Assembly (NCBI GenBank): GCA_945871905.1
Contig: CAMBXL010000007.1
Coordinates: 1-64,000, forward strand
Length of the DNA: 64,000 nt
Origin: Chitinophaga pinensis
GTDB lineage: Bacteria > Bacteroidota > Bacteroidia > NS11-12g > UBA955
Direction of reading: 5' to 3'
Shown: positions 53,636 to 61,219 of the stretch, piece after piece
How the letters are laid out: each line of letters starts with the position of its first letter
Position numbering within the stretch: the first letter of the stretch is position 1
Program-made: the position numbers and the translations under genes
Notes under the pieces: model-generated
The model's database searches: none
Told to the model about the DNA's origin: nothing
The model's input: only the letters and a program-made list of their open reading frames with translations

Positions 53636-54772
53636 CTAAGGACTTACAAGATTGATACTTACATTGACGTAAGGTGCTAGTCCAACTTGGTTCAACATTA
53701 AATAAGATTGACTGCCAAAAAATCCTCTGAAAAAATCATTGCCACCATCTAGTGCATCCACATTATAACTTAAATCATAACGAATACCACCTTGAATAGC
53801 CAACCACACAAATCCCTTTAATTGTCTTTGGTAATCAAGTCTGAAACGCAACTCACTTCTACGGAGTTCATAGCTTGATTTTTTTACAAAAATATTTGGA
53901 TCCGCAGTTTGAACATTGTTTTCCATGTTATATAATCTGTAACTGGTGCCTTCCAATTCATAACCAGCTAGTAATAAACTTCTGGAATTGAATTTTCTAC
54001 GGTAAGAAGCACGTGCTGGAAATAAAATTTCTGTTCCCCATTTTCTGTTAACAGAAGTGTAATTGTACATCACAACAGGAATATAATTCATTTCCCCTGC
54101 ACGGTAAGTTCTGGATAATCCAACGGCCCATTGTTTACGGTCATGTGGTCGTTTGCCATAAAGCGCACTAACTGAACTGCGAATAGTCGTAAAATCAGGT
54201 TTATGCTTTTCATCAGAAAGATTGTAATTGCCATTTAATTCACCCATAGCCTGAATGATGATGAAATTTTTCTCGCCTGTTGGAACAAAAAAAGTAGAAT
54301 TTAAATTGGTACTTGTTAAACCGTAATTGGTTAATTGAGATGTAAATTCATTTATTACTAATTGAGTTATTTCATTATTTTCTTTGTACAAACTACGGAT
54401 ATAGCCACCACCCATTTGCCACAAAAACTTAGGTTTAGAAATAACAGGCACATTGGCATTAACTCTTAACCCATGTGTTGAGAATTTACTGGTTCTTGAG
54501 GTAAAATTCTTGTCTCCATCTTGATAAATAGCATAGGGTGACGTTGTCATTTTGCTATTGAAAATATAATCATAGCCAACCGATACAAATCGATTCGGGC
54601 TTAAATCAAATATTTTGGGGTTACAATAGATTTTAATTTTCCCTTCAGAACTTACATTTTCGTATTGACTGTAATCTTCTTCGGCATTCGTATCAATTTG
54701 AGAATATAAAGTGTACGATAAAGTAGCTAAAAGAATTAAAAGAGATTCTTTTAAGAATTTAGACATAAGCAT
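53636..54772 (-). CDS. Outer-membrane beta-barrel-like protein of unknown function
   Basis: 378 residues with a signal peptide ending near LYSQ. The rest shows alternating aromatic/hydrophobic strands ('GLRVNANVPVISKPKFLWQMGGGY', 'RSELRFRLDYQRQLKGFVWL') typical of outer-membrane barrels, and ends 'APYVNVSINLVSP'. It resembles DUF6268-like Bacteroidota porin-type proteins, but I am not certain of the family. An alternative start lies two codons later (MSKFLKE). It sits between an amidohydrolase and a DUF2147 gene on the same strand. Confidence 0.65.
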   Translation of the reverse strand: MLMSKFLKESLLILLATLSYTLYSQIDTNAEEDYSQYENVSSEGKIKIYCNPKIFDLSPNRFVSVGYDYIFNSKMTTSPYAIYQDGDKNFTSRTSKFSTHGLRVNANVPVISKPKFLWQMGGGYIRSLYKENNEITQLVINEFTSQLTNYGLTSTNLNSTFFVPTGEKNFIIIQAMGELNGNYNLSDEKHKPDFTTIRSSVSALYGKRPHDRKQWAVGLSRTYRAGEMNYIPVVMYNYTSVNRKWGTEILFPARASYRRKFNSRSLLLAGYELEGTSYRLYNMENNVQTADPNIFVKKSSYELRRSELRFRLDYQRQLKGFVWLAIQGGIRYDLSYNVDALDGGNDFFRGFFGSQSYLMLNQVGLAPYVNVSINLVSP

Positions 54773-54789
54773 TTTATTTAAAAGAGAGT

Positions 54790-55245
54790 TTATTTAACAG
54801 TTAATCTTTTCCAATTATCTGTTCTTCCTAATGCTTTAATACCGATATAGCCACGAATATCCAAAACATTGTCATTTTTCATGTTAATGACACAGTTGTA
54901 TGTGCTTCCATTTTCAGGATCGTAAATAGAGCCTTCCGACCATTCATTTTTACCTTGATAAACAAAGTCTTTTAAAATTCTGTAGCCTTTCAAAGGGACA
55001 TTACGCATGGAAGTATCGGGATTATTTTTGTCAACTTTGTTTTTATTTGTATTGGGGTCAATTGGTTCTTTAAGCCAAACAATTTTGCCAAAATATTTTG
55101 CACCAATTTTTTCAATTTTAATTCTAGATCTTCCGTTACTAGGTTCCCAAACGCCAATTAATCTGTCACCTTTTGGGTCTTGTGTTGTAAATCCAAATGG
55201 AAGGATACTTATTAATACAAGGATAAGTAAATGTACTTTTTTCAT
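54790..55245 (-). CDS. DUF2147-family periplasmic protein
   Basis: 151 residues with a signal peptide (MKKVHLLILVLISILPFGFT). The mature part shows the DUF2147 pattern: 'GVWEPSNGRSRIKI', 'GKIVWLKEPID', 'WSEGSIYDPENGSTYNC' and 'LDIRGYIGIKALGRTDNWKR'. It is a small lipocalin-like beta fold without a known activity. It is 17 bp upstream of the beta-barrel gene, in the same direction. Confidence 0.85.
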   Translation of the reverse strand: MKKVHLLILVLISILPFGFTTQDPKGDRLIGVWEPSNGRSRIKIEKIGAKYFGKIVWLKEPIDPNTNKNKVDKNNPDTSMRNVPLKGYRILKDFVYQGKNEWSEGSIYDPENGSTYNCVINMKNDNVLDIRGYIGIKALGRTDNWKRLTVK

Positions 55246-55268
55246 ATGTATGATATTTTTTATGGTTA

Positions 55269-55784
55269 TTATTTATGTGAAATTTTAAAATTGATTTTGC
55301 ACTTTATTTTAAGATTTGAATCCGAGTCTTGAGTTAATATAGCATCAGCAATGATATAAACGTTGTCTTGTTTTAAAACTTCGATTAGTTTTTCTTGCTC
55401 TTCAGCAATTTTTAAAGTTAAAGATTGACTATTTTTTTCAATTGGATTGATTAATCCTAGTTTAATCATGTCAGTTTGGTCAGATACTATCTGTAACGTT
55501 ATTGATTGAAATATGTCAAAATTAGTGCTGTCATCTGTTGATAGTATAATTTCACTAACCTTAGCACTGTTGAGTTGTTCATTGGTTAATTTGTGCTCAT
55601 TTAAAAAATCGGATAAGGGAGCTTCAATAAGAGCCTGCCCTGTGTTTGAACCCTCAAAAAGAGGACCTTCTGCCATTATTTCAATATTTTCAATAAGCAA
55701 ATCTTTTTCTGCAGATTCACTATTGCCACATCCCACTAATACAAATATTAGTGTGAAAATTAAAGGTAATTTTAAACGTCTCAT
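55269..55784 (-). CDS. Small lipoprotein of unknown function
   Basis: 171 residues with a clear lipobox ('FVLVGCGNSES'). The mature part has strings such as 'LNSAKVSEIILSTDD' and ends 'LKIKCKINFKISHK', compatible with a beta-sandwich. I do not recognise a family. It precedes the DUF2147 gene by 23 bp on the same strand and is probably its cotranscribed neighbour. Confidence 0.65.
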   Translation of the reverse strand: MRRLKLPLIFTLIFVLVGCGNSESAEKDLLIENIEIMAEGPLFEGSNTGQALIEAPLSDFLNEHKLTNEQLNSAKVSEIILSTDDSTNFDIFQSITLQIVSDQTDMIKLGLINPIEKNSQSLTLKIAEEQEKLIEVLKQDNVYIIADAILTQDSDSNLKIKCKINFKISHK

Positions 55785-55872
55785 ATCGCAATATTAATAA
55801 CACATTTTCGAACTACAAAATTTTTTTAAAAAGATACATGTAAATCAATTTTTTAAATTAATCGCATTAAGA

Positions 55873-55880
55873 TAGTTTTG
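55873..55880 (+). promoter_or_regulatory. -7 element of the CCA-adding enzyme gene
   Basis: TAGTTTTG ends 4 nt before the start codon at 55885, another case of a predicted leaderless mRNA. No clear -33 TTG is present. Confidence 0.42.
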
Positions 55881-55884
55881 CAAA

Positions 55885-57306
55885 ATGTATCTTAATCAAT
55901 CGGAGTTATTTATCAAGCATTTGGATTTGTTTAAAAAAATTGGTGAATTGGCCGATAGACAGAATAAAGAAATTTATTTAATTGGAGGGTTTGTAAGGGA
56001 TATAATATTGCAAAGACCATCCAAGGATATTGATTTTGTTGTGATTGGAAAAGGAATCGATTTTGCTAAATCTTTGGCGCAGGTATTGGGAAATGCGAAG
56101 GTATCTTACTTTGAAAATTATGGTACAGCTCAAATTTCAATTGAAGATTTAATTATTGAATTTGTAGGTGCAAGAAAAGAAAGTTACCAAAGGGATAGTC
56201 GAAATCCTATAGTCGAAGATGGAACATTAAAAGACGATCAAGACAGAAGGGATTTAACCATCAATGCAATGGGAATTGGTTTGAATCGTTCTAATTTTGG
56301 ACAATTAATTGACCCATTCGATGGTTTAGGGGACATAGAAAGGCAAACCATAAGAACCCCTCTCGACCCAGATAAAACATTTAGCGATGACCCTTTAAGG
56401 ATGATGAGAGCCATCAGATTTGCAACTCAACTAGGTTTTAAAATTGAAGAAAATACATATGAGGGAATTGTTAAAAACAAAGAAAGAATAAGTATCATCT
56501 CTCAAGAGAGAATTACTGAGGAATTGAATAAAATAATAATGTCTCCTGTTCCTTCTATCGGTTTTGAATACCTTTATTATACAGGCCTTTTAGAGTTGGT
56601 GTTTCCTGAAATGCAGGACCTTCATGGTGTAGAAACGATTAACGGTTTTAGTCACAAAGATAATTTTTTCCATACTTTACAAGTGTTAGACAACCTGTGT
56701 CAATTGAGTGACGATATATGGCTGCGTTGGGCTGCTATATTACATGATATTGCAAAGCCTGCGACCAAAAGATTTGAACCCGGAATTGGATGGACTTTTC
56801 ATGGTCACGAAGATAAAGGAAGTAGAATGGTGAAACCTATTTTCAAAAAGCTAAAATTGCCTTTAAATGAGAAAATGAAGTTTGTAGAAAAGATGGTTCT
56901 TTTACACCTTCGCCCTATTGTTTTATCACAAGAAAAAGTAACAGATAGTGCAGTTAGACGTTTGATGATGGAAATTGGGGAGGATATAGACCAATTGATG
57001 AAACTGTGTAAAAGTGATATTACAAGTAAAAATGAAAAGAAAGTTGAACGTATTAAACAAAATTTTGCGGTAGTTGAAGAGAAAATAAAACAGGTTGCAG
57101 AAAAAGACTATCTCAGAAATTGGCAACCGCCCATATCAGGAACCGATATTATCAACAGGTATCAAATTATAAAAAAGGAACACATTGGACTGTTGAAAAA
57201 TGCCGTTAAACAAAGCATTTTGGATGGAACTGTGGCCGATGTTCAAACAGAAGCATTTGTTTTTTTAGATCAATTGGCAAATGAAATGGGGATTCAAAAG
57301 AAATAA
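55885..57306 (+). CDS. CCA tRNA nucleotidyltransferase / poly(A) polymerase family with HD domain
   Basis: 473 residues. The N-terminal nucleotidyltransferase head has 'LIGGFVRDIIL' and the metal-binding DxD of 'SKDIDFVVIGKG'; 'DPDKTFSDDPLRMMRAIRFA' recognises the nucleotide. An HD phosphohydrolase domain follows ('ILHDIAKPATKRFE', about 285-298). This is the CCA-adding enzyme arrangement with an HD domain. A poly(A) polymerase cannot be excluded from sequence alone, but the single copy seen and full HD domain favour tRNA 3'-end maturation. Confidence 0.88.
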   Translation: MYLNQSELFIKHLDLFKKIGELADRQNKEIYLIGGFVRDIILQRPSKDIDFVVIGKGIDFAKSLAQVLGNAKVSYFENYGTAQISIEDLIIEFVGARKESYQRDSRNPIVEDGTLKDDQDRRDLTINAMGIGLNRSNFGQLIDPFDGLGDIERQTIRTPLDPDKTFSDDPLRMMRAIRFATQLGFKIEENTYEGIVKNKERISIISQERITEELNKIIMSPVPSIGFEYLYYTGLLELVFPEMQDLHGVETINGFSHKDNFFHTLQVLDNLCQLSDDIWLRWAAILHDIAKPATKRFEPGIGWTFHGHEDKGSRMVKPIFKKLKLPLNEKMKFVEKMVLLHLRPIVLSQEKVTDSAVRRLMMEIGEDIDQLMKLCKSDITSKNEKKVERIKQNFAVVEEKIKQVAEKDYLRNWQPPISGTDIINRYQIIKKEHIGLLKNAVKQSILDGTVADVQTEAFVFLDQLANEMGIQKK

Positions 57307-57359
57307 AATTTTAATTTCAAATTGATTAGATAAGAAATGAAGGAATCGTATTAATTTAC

Positions 57360-57390
57360 TTTGACTTGTTTTTAATTTATTTTACATTTG
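57360..57390 (+). promoter_or_regulatory. Promoter of the pRiA4b ORF-3-like gene
   Basis: TTTG (57360-57363), a 19-bp spacer and TACATTTG (57383-57390) make a near-ideal Bacteroidota promoter. The -7 element ends 6 nt before ATG 57397, and the ORF-track TTG start (57388) lies inside it. Confidence 0.72.
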
Positions 57391-57396
57391 CAAAAT

Positions 57397-57978
57397 ATGA
57401 TCTATCGTTTTAAGGTTTGGTTCGAAGAAGATGAAGATATTTGCAGAGTCATCGACATATCACCAATTTCGAGTTTTGAAGTTTTTTTTAATGCAATTAT
57501 CGATGCAATCAGTTTTAATAAAAAACTAGATTCATCTTTCTATATCTCTGATGACAATTGGAGAAAGGGTAAAGAAATAAGCTTGAAAGATTCTGCTAAA
57601 CTTTTAATGAGTCAAGCCAAATTAAACACTCACATCAATGACCCTCATCAAAAATTCATATTAATAACAGATTTTAATGAAGAATGGACTTTGCTTATAG
57701 AATTACAAAGTATACAAAATGATGTAAAAGGAATTAATTATCCATTAGTATTCAAATCAATAGGAAAGGCACCTAAACAAAATGAAGGCGTTGGAAGATT
57801 CAAGATTGTTGATGAAAATGAATTTGATGAAATAGCAAATAAATTAGTCAGCAAGCATGCACCCTTAGTTGAGGATGGATTCGATGAAGAAGGATTTGGA
57901 GAAGAAGGTGAAGATATTGATGAAGAGGAGGATGAATTTGGTGAATCATTTGGCGAAGGTCCTGAGGAACTTTATTAA
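57397..57978 (+). CDS. Plasmid pRiA4b ORF-3-like protein with acidic tail
   Basis: 193 residues. The start ATG 57397 gives 'MIYRFKVWFEEDEDICRVIDI', the expected beginning of the family, and the TTG of the ORF track overlaps the promoter. The domain of about 150 residues matches the 'pRiA4b ORF-3-like' fold ('FYISDDNWRKGKEISL'), whose function is unknown. A very acidic, Gly-rich tail follows (about 160-193, 'GEEGEDIDEEEDEFGE'). The stop codon shares a base with the start of the PhnP-like hydrolase (TAATG), so the two are translationally coupled. Confidence 0.78.
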   Translation: MIYRFKVWFEEDEDICRVIDISPISSFEVFFNAIIDAISFNKKLDSSFYISDDNWRKGKEISLKDSAKLLMSQAKLNTHINDPHQKFILITDFNEEWTLLIELQSIQNDVKGINYPLVFKSIGKAPKQNEGVGRFKIVDENEFDEIANKLVSKHAPLVEDGFDEEGFGEEGEDIDEEEDEFGESFGEGPEELY

Positions 57979-58748
57979 TGAAAATTAAAGCTACTGTTTT
58001 AGGCTCAGGCACTTCTCAAGGTGTTCCATTGATTGCTTGTAATTGTTTGGTTTGTAACAGCAACAACGAGAAAGATAAAAGATTAAGAAGTAGTATTAAG
58101 ATAGAAGTTGAAAATAAAACGTTTGTAATAGACAGCGGTCCAGATTTTAGACAGCAAATGCTAAGATCCAAAACCAAACAACTCAATGCCTTAATTTTTA
58201 CCCACGAACACAAAGACCACATTGCAGGAATGGATGACATTAGGGCTTTTAATTATGTCAATAAATCTGCTATAGATGTCTATGCGACTGATAGGGTAGA
58301 AGATGCTTTGAAAAGAGAATACGCCTATATTTTTTCTGATGAAAAGTATCCTGGTATACCCGAAATTAATCTAATAAATATAGAAAATAAACCTTTTAGT
58401 GTTCAGGATATTGAGGTTATCCCAATTCAAGTCTATCACTATAAACTGCCAGTTTTGGGTTTTCGCTTTGGGGATTTTACCTACATAACTGATGCCAATT
58501 TCATAAATGATAATGAAAAGGAAAAAATAAAAGGTTCTAAAGTGTTAATCGTTAATGCACTTAGGCGTGAACAACACATAAGCCACTTTACTCTTGAGGA
58601 AGCGATTGCTTTGGGTCAGGAATTGCAAGTTCCACAAATTTACTTCACACACATCAGTCACCAACTTGGCTTGCATAATGAGGTTGAAAAGGAACTGCCT
58701 CCAGGATTTCATTTGGCCTACGACGGTCTAGAGATTGTAGTTGACTAA
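57978..58748 (+). CDS. PhnP-like metallo-beta-lactamase-fold hydrolase
   Basis: 256 residues. The metal-binding motif 'FTHEHKDHIAGMDD' is near 74-87, and the N-terminal 'LGSGTSQGVPLIACNC' is shared with PhnP and tRNase Z relatives. 'FTYITDANFIND' and 'YFTHISHQLGLHNE' give further ligands. PhnP-type enzymes cleave phosphodiesters such as cyclic phosphates. The Cys-x-Cys-x2-Cys part 'CNCLVC' fits the zinc site of PhnP. The local substrate is unknown. Confidence 0.86.
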   Translation: MKIKATVLGSGTSQGVPLIACNCLVCNSNNEKDKRLRSSIKIEVENKTFVIDSGPDFRQQMLRSKTKQLNALIFTHEHKDHIAGMDDIRAFNYVNKSAIDVYATDRVEDALKREYAYIFSDEKYPGIPEINLINIENKPFSVQDIEVIPIQVYHYKLPVLGFRFGDFTYITDANFINDNEKEKIKGSKVLIVNALRREQHISHFTLEEAIALGQELQVPQIYFTHISHQLGLHNEVEKELPPGFHLAYDGLEIVVD

Positions 58749-58800
58749 AAATGTAAATTAACTTCTTTAAAAATAAGTTTTAAACGTACCTTAAATGGAT

Positions 58801-60009
58801 TTAGTAGTCATAATTTTTGATTACTTCTTTATAAAAACTAAGCCATTGTTTTGTTACACTTTGGTTGTCATAATTTGATAATGCCAATTGATAGCCATTT
58901 TCTGAAACAGTATCTCTTAATACAGGGTTTTGAATCAACTCAATTAAAGCATTTGCAAAAGCTTCGGCATTGTCAGCAATGTAACAATGTTTTTTGTCTA
59001 TCACATCAATTCCTTTTGCACCAATGCTAGTGCTAACTATTGCCTTTTTGCCAAACATGCCTTCAATCGTTTTTATTCTAATGCCACTTCCACTCATTAA
59101 TGGAACAACGAGGATGGATTTATCAGCAGTAAATTTTTTTAAATCATCGACTTGTCCGACAACATGAAAATTTTCAGTTTGTAATTTAGAAAACGCATCG
59201 GGCATGTTTTTTCCAGCCATATAAAAATGAGCGTCTGGTATTTTGTTAATGACTAACTTCCATACGTTTTCCGCAAACCATAGCATGGCTTGTTGATTGG
59301 GAATCCATTCCATAGATCCAATGTGGTAAACAAATTTTGAATTAATTTTGCTTTCAGGTGGATTGGTGTTATTAATAATACCTGCCGGAATAGTGGTCAG
59401 TGTATTGAGGTAATTATGCTGTGAAATGACAGATTCATCTGTTTTGGCAATGGTTGCAATGCCATCAAAAAGGTCTAAAACACGGGTTTCGAATTGCTTG
59501 ATCTGCTTAGCAAAAAACTTAAATATTATTTTTTTGTGAATGGCTTTGGTGTTTGATGCTAAGGTTTCCCAAATTTTATATTCAATATTGTGTTGCCTTA
59601 AAACCAAAGGCGAATTTGCCATTTGTGAAATGTTGTAAGCGTATTTTGCAACATACAAACCTTCAAAATGAATGATTTTGAAATTTTGTGATTGGATGTA
59701 TTGAATTAATTCATTTTCGAAATCTGAGTTGTAAAAACGGTCTAAATTGTATGAACCTCCCATGAAAAAACTTTTAAGTGCGGATTTTAACTTGATGTCG
59801 GTATCCAAATAAAAGGGTTTAATTTTTTTGAGAAATGAAAAATGATTATTTACAGTGTATTGATCTACAAAATGCTTTTTGGTATTTATAGAAAAATAGT
59901 GAACCTCAACACCAGCATCAGTCAAACCCTTAAGCATGTTGAAGGTAGCAATAGCCCCACCGTCATGAAGGGGATAAGGAATGCGACTGCCAATTACAAG
60001 GACTTTCAT
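58801..60009 (-). CDS. Glycosyltransferase, GT-B fold (GT4-like)
   Basis: 402 residues. The N-terminal half starts 'KVLVIGSRIPYPLHDGGAI', typical of GT4-like enzymes. The C-terminal domain opens 'YHIGSMEWIPNQQAMLWF' and contains 'VVPLMSGSGIRIKTIEGM', the nucleotide-sugar-binding loop. It probably transfers a sugar to a lipid or polysaccharide precursor. Acceptor and donor are not readable. It lies 35 bp after the lipoprotein/TM gene on the same strand. Confidence 0.87.
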   Translation of the reverse strand: MKVLVIGSRIPYPLHDGGAIATFNMLKGLTDAGVEVHYFSINTKKHFVDQYTVNNHFSFLKKIKPFYLDTDIKLKSALKSFFMGGSYNLDRFYNSDFENELIQYIQSQNFKIIHFEGLYVAKYAYNISQMANSPLVLRQHNIEYKIWETLASNTKAIHKKIIFKFFAKQIKQFETRVLDLFDGIATIAKTDESVISQHNYLNTLTTIPAGIINNTNPPESKINSKFVYHIGSMEWIPNQQAMLWFAENVWKLVINKIPDAHFYMAGKNMPDAFSKLQTENFHVVGQVDDLKKFTADKSILVVPLMSGSGIRIKTIEGMFGKKAIVSTSIGAKGIDVIDKKHCYIADNAEAFANALIELIQNPVLRDTVSENGYQLALSNYDNQSVTKQWLSFYKEVIKNYDY

Positions 60010-60044
60010 TTAGAAAAGGGAATGAAAAAGGTTAGAAATTAATA

Positions 60045-60692
60045 TTATAAAGAAGCTAAAAGTGCAGCAATTAATATTAAAGCGATTATCATCAGTACAA
60101 AAAAAACAACAAAAACACTCCGCGCCAAACCATATCCTCTGTAGGCAAATCCTGATGTTTTAATAACACCTAAGGAGTATGCAGAAAATAATAATCCAGG
60201 AAGAGCCATAATGGCAAAAAAAATGGGAACTAATAAACCTAAAATCAATCCTCCGTAAAAAAATATACCACCCCACATGGCATTTCTTTCATAAGGTCTA
60301 TCATCGTTATTCAACTTGGGTTGATTCGGTTTTAAGTAGGATTTAAGGAATGCTTTTTTCTTTTCTATTTTGTCGAATAGAGGTTTTTTTGGGATTTGAT
60401 TGATTTCAAAATTTGACTTGTAAACTTCATTTTCTAGGTTTGAAAATGGTGTAATTGCGGTAACAACGTCAGAAGAAAAGAGTGTGGTTTCTTCAATTGG
60501 CGTTTGATTTTTTTGAAGAATTGGAGTTTGTTTTCTTTTTTCTTTAGGATGTTTTGTGGTTATTTTCTTTTCTGAATCTTTTCCAAAATCAAGATTGATT
60601 TTAAGTCCATTTCCATAACGCGCTTTTGAAATTACACCACAAGAAGAAAGGGTTATTAAAACAATTAATAATAAGGTTAATTTACTTTTCAT
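60045..60692 (-). CDS. Lipoprotein-like protein with two C-terminal membrane helices
   Basis: 215 residues from ATG 60692 ('MKSKLTLLLIVLITLSSCG'). The ORF-track start at 60737 runs over the TACTTTTG element at 60707-60700. A lipobox 'TLSSC' is followed by a basic linker with KRKQ-type strings. The C-terminal 75 residues hold two hydrophobic helices ('GGLILGLLVPIFFAIMALPGLL' and 'SVFVVFFVLMIIALILIAALLA'). A lipid anchor together with transmembrane helices is unusual. I do not know the family. Confidence 0.6.
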   Translation of the reverse strand: MKSKLTLLLIVLITLSSCGVISKARYGNGLKINLDFGKDSEKKITTKHPKEKRKQTPILQKNQTPIEETTLFSSDVVTAITPFSNLENEVYKSNFEINQIPKKPLFDKIEKKKAFLKSYLKPNQPKLNNDDRPYERNAMWGGIFFYGGLILGLLVPIFFAIMALPGLLFSAYSLGVIKTSGFAYRGYGLARSVFVVFFVLMIIALILIAALLASL

Positions 60693-60699
60693 AAGATAG

Positions 60700-60707
60700 C
60701 AAAAGTA
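60700..60707 (-). promoter_or_regulatory. -7 element of the lipoprotein/TM gene
   Basis: TACTTTTG on the minus strand ends 7 nt before the start codon at 60692. It lies inside the upstream extension of the ORF track. Confidence 0.45.
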
Positions 60708-60776
60708 ATAAAAAATATTTTTGTTTGTTGTCGTCATAAAAAAAACTAAAATAAATAGATTTTTTTTTAATAGGTA

Positions 60777-60806
60777 TTGTATTTTAAATATAAAGTGTTA
60801 CATTTG
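60777..60806 (+). promoter_or_regulatory. Promoter of rpsT
   Basis: TTG (60777-60779), a 19-bp spacer and TACATTTG (60799-60806) precede rpsT by 18 nt. Spacing and sequence fit the consensus well. Confidence 0.6.
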
Positions 60807-60824
60807 CAGTCCTTTTTATAGAAA

Positions 60825-61079
60825 ATGGCAAATCATAAATCATCCATCAAAAGAATCAGACAAACTGAGGTTAAGAACGAAAGAAATCGTTACCAACATA
60901 AAACAGCACGTAACTTAATTAAGAAATTAAGATTATCAACTGACAAAAATGAGGCGATATCTTTATTAACTACTACAATCAGCAGTATTGATAAGTTAGC
61001 AAAACGCAACATTATCCACAAAAATAAAGCAGCTAACTTAAAGTCTAGCTTAACTTTACATGTTAATAATTTAGCGTAA
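60825..61079 (+). CDS. rpsT: 30S ribosomal protein S20
   Basis: 84 residues, strongly basic and Lys/Arg-rich. 'ANHKSSIKRIRQTEVKNERNRYQHKTARN' and 'LAKRNIIHKNKAANLKSSL' are typical of S20, which binds 16S rRNA in the 30S subunit. The gene stands alone between a consensus promoter and a strong terminator. Confidence 0.96.
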   Translation: MANHKSSIKRIRQTEVKNERNRYQHKTARNLIKKLRLSTDKNEAISLLTTTISSIDKLAKRNIIHKNKAANLKSSLTLHVNNLA

Positions 61080-61103
61080 TAAACAATATTTGAAAAAAAA
61101 TTC

Positions 61104-61130
61104 AGCCTCCGGAAACGGGGGCTTTTTTTA
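61104..61130 (+). terminator. Terminator of rpsT
   Basis: AGCCTCCG - GAAA - CGGGGGCT forms an 8-bp stem with one G-T pair and a GNRA tetraloop, followed by a T-run. It lies 24 bp after the stop codon. Confidence 0.88.
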
Positions 61131-61144
61131 TTGTAAAAATCACA

Positions 61145-61152
61145 TACATTTG
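61145..61152 (+). promoter_or_regulatory. -7 element upstream of the alpha-oxoamine synthase gene
   Basis: TACATTTG lies about 68 nt before the start codon at 61220, directly after the rpsT terminator. No -33 element at standard spacing. Confidence 0.35.
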
Positions 61153-61219
61153 CAATAAGTTTGTTAAGTCAAATAAAAGAGCATTAATTTTAAATAAATA
61201 AATAGAAAATTTTACATTT

